In this document: positions 58,714-64,000 of the stretch, in pieces
How the letters are laid out: each line of letters begins with the position of its first letter
Position numbering within the stretch: position 1 is the stretch's first letter
From: Falsirhodobacter sp051195255
Lineage (GTDB): Bacteria; Pseudomonadota; Alphaproteobacteria; Rhodobacterales; Rhodobacteraceae
Assembly: GCF_051195255.1 (NCBI RefSeq)
Contig: NZ_JBNJLK010000004.1
Span: forward strand, 203,904-267,903
Reading direction: 5' to 3'
DNA length: 64,000 nucleotides
Notes under the pieces: generated by a model
The model's database searches: none
Seen by the model: the letters and a program-made list of their open reading frames with translations, nothing else
What the model was told of the DNA's origin: nothing
Made by a program: the position numbers and the translations under genes

Positions 58714-58790
58714 AAGCGTGCTTCCGGCGGCGGGGCGCACCCGCTGCCGGTTCGGAGGAAACCAAACGCCGTTCCGCCCGTTGACGGGGC

Positions 58791-59840
58791 ATGTCGCGCA
58801 ACCCGATCCAGACCCCGGCCGATGTGGCGCCCGCCTTCCGGGCGGCGCTGGAGCGTTTCGATCCCGGGCGGCGGTCCCTGATCCTGGGCCATTTCGACGC
58901 TGACGGGTTGTCGGCCGTGGCGATCCTGGCGCGGACGATGGACCGTCTGGACCGCCCGAGCGACATCCGCATCACCGGCAAGGGGGAGAACCCCTGGTCC
59001 CCCGCCCTGCGGGCCGAGTTGGAGGCGCGTCGCCCCGGCGGCCTGATCGTTACCGACCTTGGCGTGCGCGAAGGCGACATCCTGCCCGGAACACCGACCG
59101 TGCTGATCGACCACCACGTGCCCACCGGCACGCCCGGCGACGCCACCGTGATTTCGGGCAATGGATGGGTGCCGGAGCCGACATCCTCGCTGCTCGCCTA
59201 TTGGTGTGCGGGCGCGCCCGAGGATCTGTCATGGCTGGCCGCGATGGGCCTGATCGGCGACATGGCCGCCGAGGAGTTTCCCGAACTGGCCGAGGCGCAG
59301 AAACACTTCGGCAAGACGGCCCTTCGGGACGCGGTGTCGCTGGTCAACGCGCCACGTCGGACGGCGTCGGCCGATGCCGGCCCCGCGCTGGCGCTTTTGC
59401 TGAAATGCGCCTCGCCCAAGGAACTGCTGAGGGGCGATCACCCCGAAACCGCCGTGCTGCGCGCCGCGAAGGCCGAGGTCGCCGCCGAGATGGAGGTGGC
59501 GAAACGTGTCCCCCCGAAAGTGCGCGGCGATGTGGCGATGATCCGCTTCGCCTCCCCCTGCCAGGTGCATCCCTTGGTGGCGCAGAGCTGGCGCGGGCGG
59601 CTGAAGGACAAGATCGTGCTGGCCGTGAACACCGGCTATCGCCCCGGCTGGATCCATTTCGCGGCGCGCACGGCCAACGGCACCGACCTCATCCGCTTTC
59701 TGGCCGACCACCGCCCGCCCGGCGCGGGCGAGGAATATGGCAGCGGGCACATCCAAGCCACCGGCGGCGCGCTGCGTCCGGCCGACTGGAACGACTTCGC
59801 CACCCGCATCGGCTTTCCCGACGAAAAGGTTCCTGAATGA
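58791..59840 (+). CDS. DHH-family phosphoesterase
   Basis: 349 aa. Motifs: LILGHFDADGLSAVAIL (Asp pair), IVTDLGVREGD, and the name-giving VLIDHHVPTG; a DHHA1-like end has GSGHIQATGGALRPADW. Related proteins are RecJ-type exonucleases and oligonucleotide or cyclic-nucleotide phosphodiesterases; this length fits a nanoRNase/phosphodiesterase-like enzyme. Its stop overlaps the UvsE start by four bases, tying it to DNA repair. Confidence 0.83.
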   Translation: MSRNPIQTPADVAPAFRAALERFDPGRRSLILGHFDADGLSAVAILARTMDRLDRPSDIRITGKGENPWSPALRAELEARRPGGLIVTDLGVREGDILPGTPTVLIDHHVPTGTPGDATVISGNGWVPEPTSSLLAYWCAGAPEDLSWLAAMGLIGDMAAEEFPELAEAQKHFGKTALRDAVSLVNAPRRTASADAGPALALLLKCASPKELLRGDHPETAVLRAAKAEVAAEMEVAKRVPPKVRGDVAMIRFASPCQVHPLVAQSWRGRLKDKIVLAVNTGYRPGWIHFAARTANGTDLIRFLADHRPPGAGEEYGSGHIQATGGALRPADWNDFATRIGFPDEKVPE

Positions 59841-60910
59841 ACAGCCGCCCCCTGCGTCTCGGCTTTCCCGTCAAGGTGATGGGCAAGCCCGATCTGAAAA
59901 GCAACGACACGCGGCGCTGGCAGCAGAACCCGCATCTGAGGACCTCCTTGGAGTATCTGGACGCGATCCTTGACTACCTCGTGAAGGTGAACATCGACAT
60001 GTACCGCATGTCGTCGGATCTGGCACCCTATGCCACCCACCCCGACATGCCCCAGTTCCACGACATGGTGGCCGAAAGCGATGCCGAACTTGCCGCCATC
60101 GGGAAGAAGGCGCGGTCGCTGGACATGCGGCTGTCCTTCCACCCCTCGCAGTTCGTGTTGCTGAACAGCCCCGATCCGGCGCTGACAAAGAAAAGCATCT
60201 GGGACCTGAGTTCGCAGGCCGAGATGCTGGACCGTATGGGAATGGGCCCCGAAGGCGTGATGGTGACGCATGTGGGCGGCGTCTATGGCGACCGCGAACA
60301 AAGCCGCGCCCGCTGGATCGAGGGGTACGAGCAATGCCCCGATCACGTCCGTCGCCGCCTTGTGCTGGAAAACGACGACATCCGCTTTTCGGCGGCCGAC
60401 GTGCTGTGGATCCACGAACGCTGTGGCGTGCCACTGATCTTCGACCATCAGCACTACTGCTGCCTGAACCCCGAGGGGCTGGAGCTTCGCCCGACGGTGG
60501 AGCGGTTCGTGCGATCCTGGCCGGACGGTGTGCGGCCGAAGATCCACTTCTCCTCCCCCCGGACCGAATTGCGGGAGCTGAAGCGCAAGCTGAGCGAGAA
60601 GGAACGCGAGGCGCTGAAAGCCACGGCCAAGGGAAAGGCCGTTCCCCGCACCAAGACGGTTCTTCAGCCCCCGATCTGGACCGGACACGCCGACTTCGTC
60701 AATCCGTTCGAATTCATCGGCTTTATGCGTACCATGGCGGGGCTGGACTTCGACGTGATGCTGGAAGCGAAGACAAAGGATCTTTCGCTCCTGAAGCTTC
60801 GGGGCGATCTTGTCCGCTATGCCCCCGACATCGCGGCCCGCTTCGGCGTGAAGGGCAGCGCGGTCGAGGAGACGTTCGAGCTGGAAGAGATCGAGGACGA
60901 TGCCGGCTAG
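59837..60910 (+). CDS. uvsE: UV DNA damage endonuclease (UvsE/UvdE)
   Basis: 357 aa. TIM-barrel endonuclease that nicks DNA 5' of pyrimidine dimers and other lesions. Visible: LRLGFPVKVMG at the start, IDMYRMSSDLAPYATHP, LSFHPSQFVLLN with metal His, VTHVGGVYGDREQSRARWIE, LVLENDD, PLIFDHQHYCC and VMLEAKTKDLSLLKL. All fit the family. Translationally coupled to the DHH phosphoesterase, suggesting that the latter processes nicked or displaced strands; that is inference. Confidence 0.9.
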   Translation: MNSRPLRLGFPVKVMGKPDLKSNDTRRWQQNPHLRTSLEYLDAILDYLVKVNIDMYRMSSDLAPYATHPDMPQFHDMVAESDAELAAIGKKARSLDMRLSFHPSQFVLLNSPDPALTKKSIWDLSSQAEMLDRMGMGPEGVMVTHVGGVYGDREQSRARWIEGYEQCPDHVRRRLVLENDDIRFSAADVLWIHERCGVPLIFDHQHYCCLNPEGLELRPTVERFVRSWPDGVRPKIHFSSPRTELRELKRKLSEKEREALKATAKGKAVPRTKTVLQPPIWTGHADFVNPFEFIGFMRTMAGLDFDVMLEAKTKDLSLLKLRGDLVRYAPDIAARFGVKGSAVEETFELEEIEDDAG

Positions 60911-60912
60911 AA

Positions 60913-60946
60913 GGCTCGCCCGGCGGGAAACACCGCCGGGCGAGCC
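60913..60946. terminator. Bidirectional terminator between UvsE and RTX genes
   Basis: A 14-bp stem GGCTCGCCCGGCGG / CCGCCGGGCGAGCC with a 6-base loop, followed by GTTTC on the plus strand. It separates two convergent genes. Confidence 0.75.
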
Positions 60947-60949
60947 GTT

Positions 60950-63805
60950 TCAGAAGAAGTCCACGAGCGTGTCGGTCAGCGTGCCGCGGAAGTTGTCGAT
61001 GAAGATCGTTTCACCATTGGCGAAGGCGATCGAGGTTCCCGTGCTTGTGACCGTGGCACGTTCCTGAAGTGCGGCGATCGTCGAAACCCCACCCAGAAGC
61101 GCCGAGTCGATGCGCAGCACATCGCCCTGCCCGGTGTTGAAGTCGGTGATGCCCAGCCTCTGGTCCCCGAAGGCGAAGACGAAGGTGTCCGCGCCCTTTC
61201 CGCCGCTGGCGGTATCAAGCCCCGGGCCGCCATAGATCCAGTCGTTGCCCGCGTCCCCGTAAAGGGCGTCGTTGCCGGCCCCGCCATAGACCTTGTCGTT
61301 CATGTCGCCGCCGCGCACGATGTCGTCGCCGTCGTCGCCGTAGACCACATCTTCGCCCGCGTCGCCGTTCACGTCGTCAGCGCCAAGGCCGCCGTAAAGA
61401 CTGTCCCCGCCCGCGCCGCCATAAAGGGTATCGTTCCCGCTGTCGCCGAACAGCCGGTCGGTGCCTTCGTTGGCATAAAGAAGGTCGTTTTCCGTCCCGC
61501 CGTAAAGGTCGTCGGTGTTGGCGCCGCCATACAGCGTGTCGTTGTCCTTGTCGCCATACAGGATGTCGTTCGATTCATTCCCGTTGAGGAGGTCGGCCCC
61601 GTTCCCGCCATACAGCGTGTCGAAGCCAAGACCCCCGGACAGGGAATCGTTGCCGCCATCGCCCGCCAGCAGGTCGTTGGCATCGCCGCCGTCCACCGTG
61701 TCGTTGCCGCCACCGCCATATAGCGTGTCGATGCCGAGGCCGCCGTACAGGATGTCCAACCCGTTGTCGCCATACATCAGGTCGTTGCTGCCGCCGCCTT
61801 CCATGACGTCGTTGTGCAGGCCGCCATACATCAGGTCGTTGCCTTCGCCGCCATAGACCTTGTCGTCGCCGTCGCCGGCTTCCATGCGGTCCGCGGCGCC
61901 GCCGCCATACATCAGGTCGTTGCCCACGCCACCGTAAAGCTGGTCATCGCCCACCGCATCCGCCGGGTCACCATAGATCGTATCGTTGCCGGCCCCGCCA
62001 TAAAGCACGTCCACCCCGGGGCGACCCTGCAGCAGGTCATGTTCGGACACGGGCTCCACCGGGTCCACGTTGCCTTCCGCCGGCAGAAGCGAGGCGATTA
62101 CCTCCTCCAGCCGGTCGCCCATGCCGATGATGATGATCTCCCCCCCGCCCGGAAGGGTGACGTGAAGATCGCGCGCCCCGGTCTGGTCCCAATCCACCGA
62201 CGTGGCCTGGGCGCGGAAGCTTTCGGCGGTGAAACCCGCCTCGTTCACGATCAGCAGATCCCCTTCGGAGGGGGCGTAGTCGACGAGGATCGTCTGGCCA
62301 CGCGGATGGGCCACGAAGGTGTCCCCCCCCGCGCCGCCATACATCTGGCTGACCCCGGCGCCCCCGATGATGCGGTCCGTGCCGCGGCCGCCGAACAGAA
62401 GATCATGTCCGCCCGTGCCACCGTTCACGAGGTCGTCGCCATCCTGCCCGTACAGGAAGTCGTCGCGCAGGTTGCCCAGCACCTGGTCGTTTCCGGTGCC
62501 GCCATACAGGAAGTTGTTCGCCTCGGCGCTGCCGTTCAGGGTGTCGTTGCCCGCGTGGCCGACCCCAAGGCCCAGATATTGCGCGATGTCGAATTCATTC
62601 GTCGCATCGTAATCCGGGTCGTTGGTCTGGTTGCGCAGCCGCCCCTTGATCAGGTCGATGGCCACGACCTCCCCTGCCGCATGGGTGGCATCCTCGCCGC
62701 CCAGCGTGAAGGCGTCCATGGCCGCGGCATAGCTGCCCTGCTGGACAAAGCGCAGCGTGCCGTCCGGGTCCATCCGCGACAGGTTGGACTCGCCATATTG
62801 GCTGCCCGTGAACCAGCCGATGGCAACGCCCTGATCGGCGAACCAGTCATAGGCCTGGGTGAAACCTTGGATCTCCGTCCGGTCCGAACTGAGGTTGTAG
62901 GCCTCGTTCCCCTGCGCGTTCGTTTCCGTCACGATGAGCGAGTCGTTCAGGATGGGGCCGTAGATCTGCTCCAGCGCGGCACGGACATCGTCGGGATCCG
63001 AAAGGCCCGTCGTGCCCAACCAGCCCGGATAAAGGTGGGCGGACCAGACAAGGCTGTCGCCCAGCCCGTTGCGGATGTAGTCCAGCGCACTGCCGTTCCC
63101 GATCTTGATGTCGGCCAGTTGCTGGAAGTTGGCGGAATAGTTCCAACCGCCCACCATGATCTTGGCATCGTCCGAGCGGGCGTCGATCATCTGCCCCAGC
63201 TCGACCATCTGCTGGGCGTAAAGGGTCACAAATTCCTGCAGGCCTTCGGACCGCTTGCCTGCATAGAAGGTGGCGGTGTTGTAGGCGGCCGGCTCGTTCA
63301 CCACCTCGTAGGCATAGACGGCGTCGCTGACGGCGGGATGGGCGTCCATCCAGTCCAGCATCTGCGTCCAGGCCTGTTCCATGTTGTCGTAGACTTCGCC
63401 GGTCAGGGCATCGCGCATCTCGGCCAGCGCGTCCGAGCCGCTGGCGGTCAGGGTCTGGGCGTCCCCGTCCATCTGGACCATGATGAAGTTGAAGCCTTCC
63501 TTCGCGGCGGCTTCAAGAAAACGCTCGTATTGCGGATGAAGGCTTCCGTCCGCGTTGAAGCTGTTCGCGTTGAACGGCAGCCGCAGCGTGGTCACTTCGG
63601 GCAAGGCTTCGCGCAGGCGCGCGGCATAGAGTTCCGGATCGCCCCACATGCTGACGGGGATCGTCTGGAAGTCGCTTTGCCAAAGATAGTACTTGTCGTT
63701 GGCCGCGATATTAGCCTCGTAGGTGCCGTTCGCCTTGTCGATGGCGATCTGATCTTCTGCCTGAACCTGTAGGTTGATGATGTTCAGATCGGACGTGCTT
63801 GTCAT
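60950..63805 (-). CDS. RTX protein with clan GH-A glycosidase domain
   Basis: 951 aa from ATG 63805 (GGAAGAG upstream; ATG 63820 is the alternative). Residues about 35-360 form a cellulase-like (GH5-type) barrel: NEP motif with acid/base Glu171 (EVVNEPAAYN), nucleophile candidate Glu294 (LIVTETNAQG) and SAHLYPGW. Residue blocks about 420-510 and 600-880 are tandem calcium-binding RTX nonapeptides (LYGGAGNDT type), separated by a beta-rich spacer, and the tail ends FRGTLTDTLVDFF like a type I secretion signal. There is no N-terminal signal peptide. It is likely exported by an ABC/type I system encoded elsewhere and acts on surface or environmental glycans, perhaps the cell's own polysaccharide. 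Confidence 0.88.
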   Translation of the reverse strand: MTSTSDLNIINLQVQAEDQIAIDKANGTYEANIAANDKYYLWQSDFQTIPVSMWGDPELYAARLREALPEVTTLRLPFNANSFNADGSLHPQYERFLEAAAKEGFNFIMVQMDGDAQTLTASGSDALAEMRDALTGEVYDNMEQAWTQMLDWMDAHPAVSDAVYAYEVVNEPAAYNTATFYAGKRSEGLQEFVTLYAQQMVELGQMIDARSDDAKIMVGGWNYSANFQQLADIKIGNGSALDYIRNGLGDSLVWSAHLYPGWLGTTGLSDPDDVRAALEQIYGPILNDSLIVTETNAQGNEAYNLSSDRTEIQGFTQAYDWFADQGVAIGWFTGSQYGESNLSRMDPDGTLRFVQQGSYAAAMDAFTLGGEDATHAAGEVVAIDLIKGRLRNQTNDPDYDATNEFDIAQYLGLGVGHAGNDTLNGSAEANNFLYGGTGNDQVLGNLRDDFLYGQDGDDLVNGGTGGHDLLFGGRGTDRIIGGAGVSQMYGGAGGDTFVAHPRGQTILVDYAPSEGDLLIVNEAGFTAESFRAQATSVDWDQTGARDLHVTLPGGGEIIIIGMGDRLEEVIASLLPAEGNVDPVEPVSEHDLLQGRPGVDVLYGGAGNDTIYGDPADAVGDDQLYGGVGNDLMYGGGAADRMEAGDGDDKVYGGEGNDLMYGGLHNDVMEGGGSNDLMYGDNGLDILYGGLGIDTLYGGGGNDTVDGGDANDLLAGDGGNDSLSGGLGFDTLYGGNGADLLNGNESNDILYGDKDNDTLYGGANTDDLYGGTENDLLYANEGTDRLFGDSGNDTLYGGAGGDSLYGGLGADDVNGDAGEDVVYGDDGDDIVRGGDMNDKVYGGAGNDALYGDAGNDWIYGGPGLDTASGGKGADTFVFAFGDQRLGITDFNTGQGDVLRIDSALLGGVSTIAALQERATVTSTGTSIAFANGETIFIDNFRGTLTDTLVDFF

Positions 63806-64000
63806 GCGCAGCTCTTCCATGCGTTGCCTGAAACTTGCATCCCGATAGGCGCAAGTTCTTTACGATCCACAAAGACCCCACCCCCGGGGCCGCTCCTGCT
63901 TCATCCTGAGCGCACTCGTAAACAACTTATGGTTGCATATATTGCATCAGCCGGCTTTTCGACAAGACAACCCCAGCGATATTAAAATTTTATTAATTAG
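63806..64000. other. AT-rich upstream region of the RTX gene
   Basis: No gene seen. The stretch from about 63911 on is strongly AT-rich (TAAACAACTTATGG; GATATTAAAATTTTATTAAT) against the GC-rich background and should hold the minus-strand promoter and silencer-type regulation. Confidence 0.4.

Noticed and set aside
61200..62620. Dense short repeats that could be mistaken for a CRISPR or satellite array
   Set aside because: They are in frame within one protein, translate to RTX nonapeptides, and vary like coding repeats; there are no constant repeats with unique spacers.

Overview
The window is GC-rich bacterial chromosome from an alphaproteobacterium, most likely a member of the Rhodobacteraceae. 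This rests on the zwf-pgl-pgi operon, the TRAP and sugar-acid gene content, the phage gene types, frequent ATGA start/stop overlaps and overall protein style. No species is assigned. Gene density is high and most genes sit in tight operons, except in one decayed mobile region.

Left flank (1-5640): the end of an unknown protein, a small membrane protein, a RidA-like protein, the zwf-pgl-pgi operon (entry to the Entner-Doudoroff and pentose phosphate routes), and small proteins including a GrlR-family one.

Phage region (about 5640-18080): remnants of what look like two related prophages inserted at one tRNA-Cys gene. The left remnant keeps an intact lysis set (GH24 endolysin, holin-like protein, overlapping Rz/Rz1-type spanins) plus a frameshifted integrase that points at the tRNA. 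The right remnant lies between the tRNA and a 52-56 bp direct repeat of its 5' part. It holds a frameshifted second endolysin, an acyltransferase, small cargo-like genes separated by three look-alike intrinsic terminators, truncated HNH/TerS/TerL pieces, early genes (Gp157, Rad52) and an in-frame Rad52-integrase chimera that has lost a catalytic arginine.

Middle (18171-35098): an exported Fe/Mn superoxide dismutase; two membrane proteins (caa3 CtaG-like, DUF2243); a partner-switching set (response regulator-PP2C phosphatase, STAS antagonist, RsbW-like kinase) joined to a hybrid histidine kinase. Directly downstream and almost without gaps follows a seven-gene envelope locus: DUF3131 protein, acyltransferase, cellulose-synthase-like GT2, second DUF3131 protein, two exported proteins sharing a small two-cysteine domain (one with a peptidoglycan-binding-like end, one ending like an outer-membrane beta strand), and an esterase. 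I read this as an uncharacterised surface polysaccharide synthesis, modification and export system under a stress or partner-switch circuit. It is the best candidate here for a new system.

Right-middle (35214-49090): a nucleoside hydrolase, a rhamnosyltransferase-like protein, then a sugar-acid catabolic island: SDR, DMT exporter, TRAP transporter (P, M, Q), FAH-family hydrolyase, GntR regulator and FAD-linked oxidase on the minus strand, with a divergent DenD-like dehydrogenase, a 3-hydroxyisobutyrate-dehydrogenase-like enzyme and an IlvD/Edd dehydratase on the plus strand. Matching TGTCAGACA-type sites upstream of both arms suggest joint control by the GntR protein.

Right end (49091-64000): a small DUF1127-like gene behind a short leader ORF, pyruvate carboxylase, a diacetyl-reductase-like SDR, respiratory D-lactate dehydrogenase, a 26-bp palindrome ahead of a VOC protein / gluconate-2-dehydrogenase-subunit-3-like / GMC oxidoreductase operon, an RHH protein, a DHH phosphoesterase coupled to a UvsE endonuclease, and a large RTX protein with a clan GH-A glycosidase domain.
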